Source: Halocaridina rubra (Eukaryota > Arthropoda > Malacostraca > Decapoda > Atyidae). From it: a DNA stretch of 64,000 nucleotides. The stretch is taken from assembly GCA_037179515.1 (NCBI GenBank), contig JAXCGZ010001921.1, positions 30,001-94,000 on the forward strand, given 5' to 3'. Made by a program: the position numbers and the translations under genes. Positions 1 through 52,259 of this stretch are shown piece by piece. Position 1 is the first letter of the stretch; each line of letters opens with the position of its first letter. A model generated the notes under the pieces. The model was given only the letters and a program-made list of their open reading frames with translations, made no database searches and was not told the DNA's origin.

Positions 1-79
1 TTTTTTTTAAGGTTTTTGGTTGGAGAAATACGGCAAACATAAAGTGCTCTCATATATATCTGGAACAACTTTTACTTTC

Positions 80-81
<2 letters not shown>

Positions 82-172
<91 letters not shown>
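82..172. repeat. (TA)n microsatellite
   Basis: Uninterrupted TA dinucleotide. Confidence 0.98.
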
Positions 173-373
<201 letters not shown>

Positions 374-812
374 ACTAGAGGTCATAGTTTGAAGCTTCGT
401 AAGAAAGCTTCTTTGCAGGATGTAAGGAAATACTTTTTCAGTGTATATAAACTTTATTTCCATTTCATTACAATGGGTATTCGTCAGCCAGGGCAAGCCC
501 CAACCTCCCACTGTGATGTCCAACCACAGCAGTTCCTGCCAGTAAACAGCTTAAACTCTCGGTCTTGGACGGGGACCGATCTTTCGACCTCGTGAATGCG
601 AAGCCAGCGCGTTACCACTGTACTAGCCAGTAGTTGATAATTGGAATTGGCTAAGCGAGGAGGTAGTTAATGCTATCTCAATCCATAGTTTTAAGGACAG
701 GTATGATAAGTATCACTAAGTAAAAAATGGAACCGATCAGCAGACGGGAAGATACGAGCTTTGGGCTCTTTCCCGTAAACACAATTAGGTAATCACAATT
801 AGGTAATCACTC
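374..812 (+). mobile_element. CR1-like LINE 3' fragment, split by a SINE
   Basis: The two parts 374-443 and 632-812 match the 3' end of the CR1-like copies at 52-62 kb, including the CTCTTTCCCGTAAACACAAT block and a 3' tail of two ACAATTAGGTAATC units at 780-810. The break falls inside TTTTCAGTGTA / AGTAGTTGATAATTGG. Confidence 0.88.
444..631 (-). mobile_element. tRNA-derived SINE inserted in the CR1 fragment
   Basis: On the minus strand it starts TGGCTAGTACAGTGG (A-box-like) followed by GGTCGAAAGATC (B-box-like), then a body ending GGAAATAAAG. A second copy lies at 21308-21505. Confidence 0.75.
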
Positions 813-921
813 ACACACACAGTTGTTGGGTAAAGATTTCAATACGAAAAAGATATTGTTTAGTATTCTATTGAGAAATACATGCATTGCACATAATTAG
901 CATGACAACTATTTAGTTAAC

Positions 922-1154
922 CCAACATATGTCTTGCAATCGTTCTAGATTTACGTCACGGATTCACTTTTATGCTAAGGGTTAGGACTGTTTCCTTCTT
1001 GCGAAGGACTTGTTTTGGCAGATGTAATCCTTACCCTGCGTGCATGCCCTTGCTAACCTCAGACCATGGCGGGGCGCGAACCCTCGACCTGACGCCTCAA
1101 TGTTGCGGACGCTACCGCTTGAGCCACGGTGACTACCAACATATGTCTTGCAAT
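922..1154 (-). mobile_element. complete tRNA-derived SINE with 19-bp target duplication
   Basis: The direct repeat CCAACATATGTCTTGCAAT lies at 922-940 and 1136-1154 and flanks a 195-bp body. On the minus strand the body begins with a tRNA-like head: TGGCTCAAGCGG (A box) and GGTTCGCGCCC (B box). This is textbook retroposition by LINE machinery. Confidence 0.88.
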
Positions 1155-1796
1155 TTGAAGACTTCTTCTTTTATGCTAATTGACGATCCGTGGCAATATC
1201 CTTATCTCTTCCACCTTTTTTGTAATCAACATAAACTTCAAATACTCATGATTGTTATTCATATCTTTTGAGAAAGTTACTATTAAAAATCACCTGTTGT
1301 GTCAATGACCACCTGCTGTTCCCATCCCTTAGAACCTGGGATTGGTGTCATTAATACAAAGGAAATTTCTTTTCTGCTTATTCTATAAAGCAATGACGTC
1401 TTATACCTTCTTCAAATCACCAAAAAAGGAAAATAAGAAGAAATCTAGATCATTTTTGTCTCTGTAATGCAATCTACAAATATATATTAAAAACAAATCC
1501 AATTTCTTTCACATTAAACGTCTGAAAATTGCTTAAACTATATAAAGGGAATCCTACAAAGGAGTAAGATAACTCCGTTCTCGACTTAGTATTAACTAGA
1601 ATTTTACTAATACACCATTGTGACAAATATATCTGCACAATTAGCAATGAAATAGTTAGATCTGTCTTTATAAATCTCATCTTTGAACTGCAATCTCAGT
1701 ATTTAGGGTAGACTTGGTTGTTCAGACTTTATTAGCTATTTAATAACAATATTGTGTTTCAGAATCTTCTCTAGATTTCTCACATTTATTTTATGA

Positions 1797-1912
1797 GTGT
1801 GACACCGGGACAGGCAGAAACTACCCTTATCAATAAAGGCCCGGGCACGAGAAAAAACCACGACGAAGGAAAAGAAAAAGGTTAAGGACAAGGCAGAGAT
1901 GATAGTGTCATT
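1797..1912 (-). mobile_element. LINE-X 3'-end fragment
   Basis: Matches the terminal part of the LINE family seen at 9428, 37925 and 40575: GACACCGGGACAGGCA ... CCTTATCAATAAAGGCCCGG ... AAGGACAAGGCAG. The element's sense strand is minus. Confidence 0.75.
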
Positions 1913-2820
1913 TTACCATGTAAATTGCCAAACTCAGTGTTATTTGGCTTGCTTGGGTAAAGTTGAAATATAATGACATACAAGAGCATTACAGCCGTCA
2001 ATCACATTGACCTTTCGTAATATATGTTTGCAATTGCCATAACTTTTCACAAGGCCATTCCATCTCTGAGTACGTCTCCTCAATGATGAAGACACAGTCT
2101 GCACTCAGACATTTTTAAGAAACTTTACCACAGGGTATATTCCATTCAAAGTGTTTTTGGTTCAACCAGAGATTTGCTATTTCCATGGTCTACTTATTAT
2201 GCATACAGAACTTCTTTTTTTTAGATTCTCCACCCACGGATGGATGGAACGGATCATGGAGGACCCATAGGGCGGTCGCCAGCCTGGCAGAAAAAGTGAA
2301 ACAACAAACACGTCTGCTTCAGACCATCTTGCATCCCCAACATTGCTAATCGAAAATGTCACTTTTTCATAAATATACCAACATTAAAATTAGGATAGAA
2401 CACTTTTTAACAAGTCTGCGTGTGAAAAAAAAAACTACGTGCAAACGAAATATGGTCATGAGGACGAGGAAAAGAAAAATGATATGGAGTTGGGAAGGGG
2501 TAGGGGATGACCCATCATATGGGATGAAAGGGAGAAGGACAGGGAGTGAAGTGGGTGGATGTGTTGTTAGTTTATCTGTTTATGTACCAAGGCTTATATC
2601 ACATAACATTCAGTTCTATTTTAAATCATGTTGTGGGTTCTCTTGTCCCTGCTTTTATTCATAGGTATGTTTAATAAGCATTTACATTTGCATCCGTGTG
2701 AAGGTTATCGGAGTGAAATTCTTGCTAAGGAGAATATGTAGTGGCATCTTGTGTACTAATATCAGAGCAAAACGAAGTGTATTCTCAGAGAGATACCATT
2801 GATCCATATGAATATTGTTT
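1913..2820. other. no recognisable gene
   Basis: AT-rich sequence with only short chance frames; nothing recognised. Confidence 0.4.
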
Positions 2821-2903
2821 ATATTATAACATAAAATTCACATCATACAATAAAAGTTGAGTATTCACATGCACACACAAGCACACACACTCGCACAATA
2901 TCA

Positions 2904-2906
<3 letters not shown>

Positions 2907-2989
<83 letters not shown>
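2907..2989. repeat. (TA)n microsatellite
   Basis: Pure TA tract, preceded by a short CA-rich stretch. Confidence 0.98.
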
Positions 2990-2992
<3 letters not shown>

Positions 2993-3125
2993 AAAGCCAT
3001 AATCCCTATTAAAAAGGAGTTGGCATAATTAAAGCGAAACCTTGTCCCCTTGCAGAGGGAAAATACATAGGAAGGGATTCCCACTCCCCTCACTGCCCCA
3101 TTAAGTTGATTTTACGACACACCAT
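2990..3125 (-). repeat. copy of GC-rich dispersed repeat
   Basis: Reverse-oriented relative of 17580-17830: it shares GGGATTCCCACTCCCC and TTTTACGACAC (reverse of GTGTCGTAAAA). Like other copies it abuts a (TA)n tract. Confidence 0.45.
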
Positions 3126-4379
3126 GATAGATGGAGCAGGTATACTTGGCCCCATTCCTAGAGGAAAAGAATAAATACTGCAAAGGATGAGAGGGAAAAA
3201 GAATGATTTATCGGAGACAGAGGCTGCTCAGGTCCTCACCTGAATAGAATCTACTCAGTTCCAAGATAGCGAAGAGATATATTAGACTTATAGATAAAGA
3301 GAGGATGTTCATGGGAGGTAGAGCCCATTCAGCTTTTCACTCAGAAAAAAATCCACCTAATTTCAAGAAAAGAAGAATAAATTGTTGAGTAAAAGATAAA
3401 AATAAAGAACTGAGCATGGGGGTGTCACACAGACTTTCTGCTCTACAATCAAATTAAAGTTAAGTTAAGCATAGGCAGTGATTCGGTGGTTATATTTATT
3501 GTGCAGAGCAAAGCTGTGACAGTGAGACCACATTGTAAGCCCACAAGGGGAGTGAGGCTAAACTATCACTGATTGGCTGACGCTATGCCTAATGACTCTT
3601 TTGGTGGAAATGTTCTATTGCATTGGCGAGCTTTTAGGATTCAACAAGCCCTAGCTTTCTTAATGGACATAAGCAGCAAATCACGTGGTTGCCCCCACAT
3701 AAAACCAACATGCATCCCCATTCAATGGACAGATCAGGAAGTAGTGGCCATTAAGCAATTTAATAGAATCCACCTTATTCCAGTTTAGAAAATGTTGTAG
3801 GGTAAAGGATAAAATATAAATATATGAGTAAATAACTTTATTCCACAAGGTATATACTAAGTATTATACAATTTATATGTAATAGGGGACTCGTAATGTA
3901 ATAACATAGCACCTAAGAATAATTATTGCACTATAAGACTGGATGTCATTTACTATTTTTTCTCTATGGCAAACATACATATAGCTTTTCATTATAAATC
4001 TTACTAAAATTAGACATTTATGTACAAAAATATATCCATGCAAACATAGGTTATAAGTACAATGCACTGAACCATTCAGTCATTACAAGATATTTTCTTA
4101 GTTAGCTTATGCTGTTTCCATTATATTTATGTCCTCTGGCAGTCTGTTCCAAAGATTGGAACCCATGACTTACTGGGATGTGTTAGGTATTTTTGTTCTT
4201 GTTCTTAGAATAACAAGTTCTTGTGATTGCCGAGTCTTTCTTTCCATAGATTCACTAATGTGTTAATATTCATTACCTATTCTGGCATAATTCCTACTAT
4301 ACCATGTAATTAAAGAAACTCCACTAAAGTATTCCTGAGGAAAAATTATTAATTCTTTGCTCTGACTCTGAATAATAGA
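3126..4379. other. no recognisable gene
   Basis: The frame at 3573-3788 has no family resemblance I can name and no splice-supported continuation. Otherwise AT-rich sequence, presumably upstream or first-intron sequence of the fucosidase gene. Confidence 0.35.
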
Positions 4380-5230
4380 TTTTTTTTTTTTTTTGCCTTA
4401 GTTGTCTCCCCCAAGTTGGGGGGTAGCCAACATCAAATAAGAAACAATAAGGGGATTAATTTGCTCTATGGGCAATGACGAGGGACCTAGTGACCGTTCA
4501 GATGGCACTGCTGGAGTGCCACAGCCCATCCTCCCGGCTCTTCCACAACCTGCGTCGCTTTATAAATGCTGACTCCCCTACTGCCCCTACCACAGGGCTA
4601 CCTCTGTAAGATGCAGCCCCGTGGTAACAGCAGATGCCCATCAGAGCTGCGTCACAATCACTCACCGCTCATTCCTATTCCTAGCACGCTCACTTGCTTC
4701 CCTCACATCCATCTTTCTATCATTCAAGGCTCTCCTTACTCCATCCATCCACCCAAACCTAGGCCTCCCTCTAGCATTTCTCCCATCAACTCTCGCATTC
4801 ATCACCTTTTTCACCAGCCATCCTCTCCATATGGCCAAACCATCTCAGAACATTTATATCTATTCTGGCTGCCAATTCTCTCTTCACACCCGTTCTTGCT
4901 TTCACCACTTCATTCCTAACCCTATCCAATCGAGATACACCAATCACACTCCTCAGGCATTTCATCTCAAACACATTTAGTTTCTGTCTCTCACTTATTT
5001 TCATACCCCATTACTCTGATCCATACATCACAGTTGGCACAACCACTTTCTCATACAAAACTTTCCTAACATTCATTTCCAGCCCTCTATTCTCCATCAC
5101 TCCTTTCAACGCACCCAACACTTTACATCCTTCATTCACTTTGTGACACACATCTGCTTCCACTCCACCATTTGCAAGGCTCCTGAAAAGAGTAGCCTGA
5201 TTACAGTGAATACCAGAAGCATAAGACACA
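4380..5230 (-). pseudogene. LINE RT C-terminal fragment with poly(A) end
   Basis: Minus-strand frames 5229-5011 and 5004-4786 read through motifs such as EKVVVPTVMYGSE and VLRWFGHMERM, typical of the C-terminal part of arthropod RTE-type LINE proteins. The 3' end carries GATGTTGGCTACCCCCCAA and then a T15 run on the plus strand (the element's poly(A)). Frameshifted and dead. A plus-strand relative lies at 20620-21060. Confidence 0.75.
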
Positions 5231-6066
5231 TCAAATTAAACAGATAACATCTCTTGGTACAAAAGATAAATTATAGTCAACAAATGCAACCCACTCAGCT
5301 GATATTAACCTCCTAGCAGCTGGGAACTACCGATGAAGCACAGAAAAAAATTAACATACAGTTGAAAATATATATTATCAATAATATCTCAGAACTTGCA
5401 AAAAATATTATTATTGAAAATAACAAAAATAACAAAAAATTCATACTTATTGCAACAGAAAATTTGAAAAGTTTACTATATACAATCGAAGGAAGTGCGT
5501 AGCTAAACAGACCATGCTGATAATTAAGGGGCCAAGAGAGAGATTGCTTTCTAAACATGAACTAAAAAGGTAGCTGACAGTTTTCATTGCTAAAACATGC
5601 CGTGTCAAGGCATCATTAATTAGCTGTATAACTGACATCAAGTGTAATAAATTTACTCTTGTCTACTCTGGTATTCTAGTGGAGATATAAAAAAAAACTC
5701 CTCTTAAATTGAATAGCTATCTCATAGAGCATGTCATTAAGAAAGCCACATGAGAGTTTCCCAGATAAATGAAGAATGAATGCTTACTTATAGGTAAAAA
5801 GCAATTATGGAAACTTGAAAGAAACAGAATCTTCTTTGTCATATGCCTTCTATAAGGGAACAATGATATAATAAAATCAGCGTCAAAAGTAAAGTGTAAG
5901 TGAAACAAAGAATGATCACATATAACTAATATCATGAAATAATATTAAATAGATTCGAATAATAGATCATATAGATATAATCACTTTCATATACCCAAAT
6001 AAACCAATTACAGCATGACGAGGCCAACTATATATGCATAAAGATATTAAGCATATCAACTTTCAG
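5231..6066. other. no recognisable gene
   Basis: AT-rich, with short minus-strand frames lacking known motifs. It presumably belongs to the intron before fucosidase exon a. Confidence 0.4.
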
Positions 6067-19402
<13,336 letters not shown>

Positions 19403-19925
19403 TGCACCAGATTAATTATTATTTCAAAAGGAACTGTACAATTGCACTTGAACACCAATTATATGTGGCTAACTAGCTTATTCATTCGGACCTTATTCTT
19501 TGTGGAGAGAATTCGTAGAAAATTATAAATCCTTCATTACTAGCACTTATGGTATAGGTATTTCCATAACAGCATCTGGTATATATCTCTCTTTACAGCA
19601 TCTCATTTACATAAAGATATAAATGTCAACTAATGTCTCCCTAGTAATATATACTTGAAGATACAGGTTCCCCATTTATGGAAAATGCTTAACAATTAAA
19701 TTATAAAACTGCTATGTATATTGTCTAAAGAGATGTTCAGTATCTAACAACAAATTTTCCTCCAGTGAAACAAAATGTCAGTGAATTAAATATTTCACTC
19801 AGTACAAACACATCCATCATTGTTCTCAAAATTGTGCCAACTAACTCTACTATTTGACTCATTGCAGTTTAGTGACTACAATTAACTAGGGATCTGGTTG
19901 ATGTTTTTCAATTAAAATAATCTTG
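19403..19925 (+). other. probable fucosidase 3' UTR and downstream
   Basis: AT-rich sequence after the stop codon with no coding or repeat signal that I recognise. A variant poly(A) signal ATTAAA occurs near 19695, but I cannot fix the transcript end from sequence alone. Confidence 0.35.
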
Positions 19926-20110
19926 TAGGCCTTGCCTCTTTAGGGAAGGACCATTCAAAGAGGGGGAATCCCAGTCCACTCGCTACACCCAATTTGGCCG
20001 CCCTGTGTGGCAGGAAGGAAAACAAAGATGCAATTCTTGTCCCTACCTAAGGAGGAAGAAAGCATTAAGCAAATGGACCGATCTAAAATCTGGTTCGAAC
20101 ATGGGTGAAT
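19926..20110. repeat. degenerate GC-rich dispersed repeat
   Basis: Shares GGGGGAATCCCAGTCC with the family seen near 17.68, 3.07 and 51.2 kb. Poorly conserved. Confidence 0.35.
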
Positions 20111-20511
20111 TTTGTCACCAAGGCAATTTAATCTGTATAAGGATGGAGCAAAAGGAAATATCAATTACCTACAATAATGTAGGAAGATTGTAGAACTATT
20201 AATGTTAGCAAATGGCTACCCGAAGACTTCACTGTTTGATTGTATATTCATCAAGGGGTAGAACCACATAATGACATAGAACTTTAATTGGATATATGGG
20301 ACAAAGACCTACTAGTTACTGAGGATGAAGAGAAAGCCAAATTAAATTCATAAGAGATGGCGAGTAGAGTAATTTGGGGGCAAAACTTTAAGGTTTGGTA
20401 CTCAAGGAAGAAAACAGTTTCAGATGTTTTAAATTGGACAAAAGGACAGATGGAAATGAAATGGAGAAATACCATTGAGTAGTAGGTTAGGAGGCAGAGC
20501 TACTAGGATTG

Positions 20512-20605
20512 TTGTTGTTCCCCGAGGTGCCTGGCCGAACATCCCTGAGTCCATAAGGAAGGCAATACCATTCCCAGGCTTTCCTGCCTACTTCTCAGGG
20601 TGTGT
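20512..20605 (-). repeat. dispersed repeat R1, reverse copy
   Basis: Reverse of the block at 21518-21660 and 36723-36850: shares AAGGAAGGCAATACC (reverse of GGTAATGCCTTCCTT), CCTGAGTCC and the poly-TTG start. Confidence 0.5.
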
Positions 20606-20614
20606 TGTCTAGCT

Positions 20615-21065
20615 GCAAATGGTGGAGTGGAAGCAGATGTGTGTCACAGTGAATGAGGGGTGTTAAAGTGTTGGGTGCGTTGAAAGGGTGATGAAGAATA
20701 GAGGGTTGGAAATGAATGTTAGGAAAGTTTTGCATGAGAAAGTGGTTGTGCCAGTTGTGATGTATGGATCAGGGTTATGGGTATGAAAGGAAGTGAGAGA
20801 GGGGAACTAAATGTGTTTGAGATGAAAGGCCTGAGGAGTATGATTGGTGTATCTCGGTTGGATGGGGTTAGGAATGAAGTGGTGTGAGCAAGAACTGGTG
20901 TGAGGAGAGAATTGGCAGCCAGAGCATATATGAATGTTCTGAGATGGTTTGGCCATGTGGAGAGGATGGATGATGAAAGACTGCTGAAAAAGGTGATGAA
21001 TGCGAGAGTTGCTGGGAGAAAAGCTAAAGGGAAGCCCAAGTTTGGGTGGATGGTTGGAGTAAACA
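20615..21065 (+). pseudogene. LINE RT C-terminal fragment
   Basis: Same family as 4380-5230 but on the plus strand. The frame 20900-21080 reads RRELAARAYMNVLRWFGHVE then RMDDERLLKKVMNARVAG and GKPKFGWMVG; upstream sequence encodes the VYEKVVVP-like part with stops. Dead fragment between the two convergent genes. Confidence 0.78.
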
Positions 21066-21307
21066 TTTTTACAAACAATTATAGATCTGGAGCAGCAATC
21101 TTTGTTGTAGGTTTTCTCTGCATAGCTGCAACTCAAGAGGAACAGCAAAAGGAGGCCAAACCACCACCACCAAGCCCTGACCCTCACAAGGTACGAGAAC
21201 CTGGGAAAAGCTTAGGTCATCAGGGTAATTACTTCATCTCTCAATACAAGATAAAAACACAATTTAACTCTCCGGTAATCGTAGCTCAAAGCCTCCTTCT
21301 GACATAA

Positions 21308-21505
21308 TAATAATAATAATAATAAACCTTTATTTCCATTACAATACAATGGGTATTCGTCAGTCGGGGCAAGCCCCAACCCCCCACTGTGGTGTCCAAC
21401 CACAGCAGTTCCTGCCAGTAAACAGCTTAAACTCTCGGTCTTGGACGGGAACCGATCTTTCGACCTCGTGAATGCGAAGCCAGCGCGTTACCACTGTACT
21501 AGCCA
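21308..21505 (-). mobile_element. tRNA-derived SINE with (ATT)n tail
   Basis: Second copy of the SINE at 444-631. Head at the right end (TGGCTAGTACAGTGG on minus) and, at the left end, an (ATA)n tract, i.e. an (ATT)n 3' tail on the element strand. Confidence 0.78.
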
Positions 21506-21509
21506 AGGA

Positions 21510-21665
21510 CACACATTATGGAAGACTACACCATACCCAACCACATATGCCACCAACACGACATACACTCCCCGAGTGCTCTGGAGGAAAGTCCAGGATC
21601 ATTATTGCCTTCCTTAGGGACTCAGGCTACTTAGACAGGCAGCTCAGGAAAACAAAACCAAATAT
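21510..21665 (+). repeat. dispersed repeat R1
   Basis: Shares ACATACACTCCC..GAG, TTGCCTTCCTTAGGGA and CAGGCAGCTCA with 36723-36850. Unclassified. Confidence 0.5.
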
Positions 21666-21675
21666 TTTGTCATGA

Positions 21676-24217
21676 CACTAAATAAAGGAATGTCAGTAAA
21701 AATACAACTGCAACACTTTTATGTATTTTTTTAACAATTTCATAAATAATTGTAGGCTCCAGATATAGGTACTGCCCAGTCTTAATGAATAATAAAAAAA
21801 AAAAAAAAGTCTAAGAAAAAGTTGTCACAATACCCGAGATACATTTAAGTTTCTCAGATGAGAATTAGATAATAATATCAGTTTATTCAAAGAGCTCCTT
21901 CAGTCACTGACAGAACAAATTTCATTCTTACTCACATTAGGACTCCTCGTTAGCCCATGATATTTACAAAGACATTGTATAACATTATGAGTTAACGAAA
22001 ATGAAGCCTCCAGTACATTTGTGAAAAGTATTATATTATTCACATATCCTTACATGGACAAATTTTAAAAGACTTAATTACCACTATGTCCATAGAGTGA
22101 AACAATAAGAAATGCTGCAAAATAACAGACCAAAAATGTTATTGGCAACCCATCAGTTATCATATTTATTTGTTTTAGTGAAAAATATCTTATAACAATA
22201 CTGGCTCTTTTGATATCTTCATCACTTGACCTGTCATAAAATAACTGCTACTATATAATGCTCACACGAAATGAAATTATCACAATAAAAAGTATATAAC
22301 TTGAATATCCAGGATATAATGTATAATTTTGGCATCACTATACTTCAAGATCTTGCTACCTACAGAGTAAAAGCTTAAATTAAGCGTAATTCATTCAGAG
22401 AGATTAGCTGTCATTAAGGAATTCATTCTTACCATTATATTCAGAATACAAAAAAAAAAAATCACAAACATAACATCTCCAATGTACAGCATAGCATTAT
22501 TGGCACTTGCTGAGCCTAAAATATGAAGCAAACTCTTGGCACTTTAAAAATAAATTGTTGTAAGACACACATATAAGCAATTCAAAATGAAGCAAGCAAT
22601 ATATGGAAAATATATCCAAAAAAGGGCAGTCCCACAAGAAAAAAAAAAAAATTCTGTCTAAAGTACATAATCTCCATTTCTGACGAAACATAGAAAATTA
22701 AATATTCAAATTGCAATAATTCAACTCTTCACAATTGACCAAATTATTTTTACAACTGCAAACACTCTGCTTGGGAAGGCAAATACATTAAATTGTGAAA
22801 AGTAATGTTCAAGTACTAGAAAAGTGCTGGACAGCTGCACTCCATTTAACCTCTACTAGCATGCCAGAATAAAAAAATAATGTTAAACAAAAGTCTTTCT
22901 CACATTAATCTTGAGTATAGCGTTATGAGGACCATGGTAGCTTAGTGGTCAGTACTCTCAACTCCAGAGTGGCAGATCTGCATTCAAGGCCACCATGAGG
23001 CGCTGGGAAAGAATCCAGCTTTACTTCCTCAGCTACATTCTCCAAGTCAACCCCAATAATACAGACTACTAGTAACACTTGAAACGTGCATTCTTATCTT
23101 GAGTAAAGAGCTTAAAAGGGAGTATACAATGAAAAGAAAATGGACTTGAAATTTAATCAACAATAAAAAGGTCACTTTAATTTAAAAAAAAAAAAAATGG
23201 ATACACTATCTAAATATGATGCAGGACATAAAGTTGCCTTTCTTGAGTTTCTTAAGATACGATTGTTATTTCTTTCCCTTTCTTTTTTACTTCACAAGGG
23301 TTCTCCAAAGATAAAGGGGTTTACATTTTTACCAGAATAGACAAGAAAATTTTTTGAATATGCATTACCTAAAACACAGCACTCATTTCATTTTCTACAT
23401 ATGTAAATAAAGTACAAAAAAATTTCAGTGATGTTCAGTAAAGTCCATCCCAATATCAAGAGTAAGGAATCAATCATCATTATTATCCTACAGCTTATCG
23501 TAATTGCACTTGCATGTCCCTAAATCACTCTATGTAATTATAAAGGAGATTACCAATTCAAACATTATAAAATGCCATTGACATACAAACACAACTTCGT
23601 GTTTATAAAAATTACTCCACTGCGTGCCTCATTCCAAAGTTTATGAAGGAAACACCAGTCTCTCACCCACCCTTCCCCCATGCACAGCCATTAATAAATG
23701 TAAACAGCACAAATTTCTGACATTAAATATCAAAATCAAACAACAATTAGAAATCTGTGTTGCGATGATACAATATCAGAGCTATTTATATTAGTTAACA
23801 CTTGTTCTAACTCTTGAGCATTTAAAACGTAACCTGAAAATACAGTTTTCATTGTTAGTGACCAGGAGCAAAAGACCTCATTAAACTTTCAGAATGCCCT
23901 AACGAGACATTTGTGTCATGAGATACAATACCCACTTTATCATATACAGATCATATGAAAAGGGTACAAAAGATGATTAACACTAGAATAAAAAAGTAAA
24001 AACTATCACAATCTGGCTATAAAGTTACTGGTCACTTTTTAGCAATGCTTAGTCATAAACTTATTAGGCATACTTAACAATTCTCTTTGAGCAACTGTTA
24101 CCTGCGAAGGTAAGAGTATCTGTTGCAGGCAATTAAGCGTTACTCTTTGACATTTAACTGCTGAAATGGGCAAAGACCAGGTGAAGCTGGAAGCTGGGTC
24201 AGGAACATAAGACACAT
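21676..24217 (-). other. probable 4E-BP 3' UTR / unique AT-rich stretch
   Basis: About 2.5 kb downstream of the 4E-BP stop on the same strand. It is largely free of LINEs and microsatellites, unlike everything around it, apart from a tRNA-like SINE near 22.93-23.07 kb. AATAAA on the minus strand occurs near 22165 and 21880. A long AU-rich 3' UTR is an inference from position and composition. Confidence 0.35.
22926..23075 (+). mobile_element. tRNA-like SINE
   Basis: GGTAGCTTAGTGGTCA matches an A box and GCATTCAAGGC a B box at tRNA-like spacing, followed by an unrelated body. It lies inside the presumed 4E-BP 3' UTR. Confidence 0.55.
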
Positions 24218-50473
<26,256 letters not shown>

Positions 50474-50830
50474 ATTTACACCTTTGAAGGAGTGCCACAC
50501 TTCAACTATCACTACCCGACAACAATAACAAAAACAACAACGCGTGAGGGTGACAAAAAGATATCGAACTGTTAAACGCAGTGCCACACAATTTCTGGCT
50601 CTACTCCTCCACAACCACTTGACCACAACACAATAGCGTGGAGCAGCTGCTGTTGTGTGTAATAGTAAGCAGCGCCTCGAGGGAATAGCGCGCATGCGCA
50701 TACTCACGTGGGCCTTGCTGCGTATCTGCCTATCATAGATATTCGGATAGAAATAAACGTCTTCTCGGGTGGGAAATGGAGATCCAATAACAGCGGCCAT
50801 CTTGTGTTTGGAACGAAGACCATAAATTAA
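50474..50830 (-). promoter_or_regulatory. 4E-BP promoter / 5' UTR region
   Basis: GC- and CpG-richer than its surroundings. It holds a palindromic NRF1/ewg-type site GCGCATGCGC at 50690-50699, an E-box CACGTG at 50705-50710, a CCAAT box at 50784-50788 and an AAGATGGC (YY1-like) motif around 50797-50804. These motif types cluster at TATA-less housekeeping promoters. The transcription start is not determined. Confidence 0.55.
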
Positions 50831-50919
50831 ATAAGTAAAAACTATGAATAACCTTTATTCATAAGGTTTGCTATGTCTATTCAAGATGTTCTACCTCAGG
50901 AAAGTCTTTAAGCCCACAT

Positions 50920-51340
<421 letters not shown>

Positions 51341-51347
51341 GGAATTA

Positions 51348-51348
<1 letters not shown>

Positions 51349-51402
<54 letters not shown>

Positions 51403-51463
51403 TTCTTTGACTCTGCCACCCCCCTTACAAGAAGGAATATGGCTTTTGTATTTGGATGGATGG

Positions 51464-51523
<60 letters not shown>
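51349..51523. repeat. two (TTA)n tracts around a 60-bp spacer
   Basis: TTA repeats at 51349-51402 and 51464-51523. The spacer holds CCACCCCCCTTACAAG, as in 173-277. Confidence 0.95.
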
Positions 51524-51524
<1 letters not shown>

Positions 51525-51895
51525 CGTCAAACTTGATTAGCAGCTATAATATTTCTCCTTGATTTTTATACAAAAGTGACCCTTATTGAAATAAAAAATT
51601 GAATAACCACTCCAAGGTAGCCTGGGGGGCTACAAATCTTCACTTTGATTATGAACTGCGCATTTAGACCCCTTTGTTAAAATGGCCAACGAAATGTCGC
51701 ATAAACTTCATTTTCAGCCAATGAAATGTCGCACAAGCTTTAGTTCAATAGCAATTTGCATGCTACCGTTAAAGAAAAAAAAATGGACGGTGACTTAGAA
51801 AATAGCAGATGTTAAATAAAAAAAAAGCACTGAGAAATCTAGCATAATTTTTCTTTCAAAAGAAGAAAAAGAAAGTTCGGCATACATACACATGA
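51524..51895. other. no gene seen; short direct repeat
   Basis: CCAACGAAATGTCGCATAAA and CCAATGAAATGTCGCACAAG are a 36-bp-spaced direct repeat near 51690-51740. Otherwise unremarkable. Confidence 0.45.
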
Positions 51896-51898
51896 ATA

Positions 51899-51995
51899 AT
51901 TGCATCGGACAATTACAGACTACGTTCTTCAGCATTCGATTCACGGAAGTAGGTTACAAATGTTTGTTCCTTAAAAGTGTAACTAGACAGTTTCC
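51899..51995 (+). repeat. left arm of inverted repeat flanking the CR1 array
   Basis: ATTGCATCGGACAATTACAG ... GGAAGTAGGTTACAAATGTT ... GTGTAACTAGACAG is mirrored at 62553-62650. Confidence 0.78.
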
Positions 51996-51996
51996 C

Positions 51997-52185
<189 letters not shown>

Positions 52186-52259
52186 ATTACCTAATTGTGC
52201 TTACGGGAAAGAGCCCGAAGCTCGTATCTTCCCGTCTCCTCATCGGTTCCATTTTATAC

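Noticed and set aside
82..172. Long frames of alternating Ile-Tyr, His-Thr, Cys-Val, Ser-Leu or Arg-Glu across the window
   Set aside because: They are translations of (TA)n, (AC)n, (TC)n and (AG)n microsatellites in all frames, not proteins.
1005..1140. A functional tRNA gene
   Set aside because: The A and B boxes are there, but the cloverleaf is eroded and the block sits inside a 195-bp unit with target duplications, so it is a SINE.
3573..3788. 71-codon plus frame as a possible first exon of the fucosidase
   Set aside because: No signal-peptide pattern and no phase-1 donor that would join exon a sensibly; left unassigned.
4566..4980. Two plus-strand frames of 117 and 119 codons, Pro/Ser/His-rich
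   Set aside because: Shadow frames of the minus-strand LINE fragment; no family likeness.
20807..21307. Overlapping frames of 119-135 codons on both strands
   Set aside because: The plus-strand text is a LINE C-terminal fragment plus unrelated flank; the minus-strand frames are its shadows.
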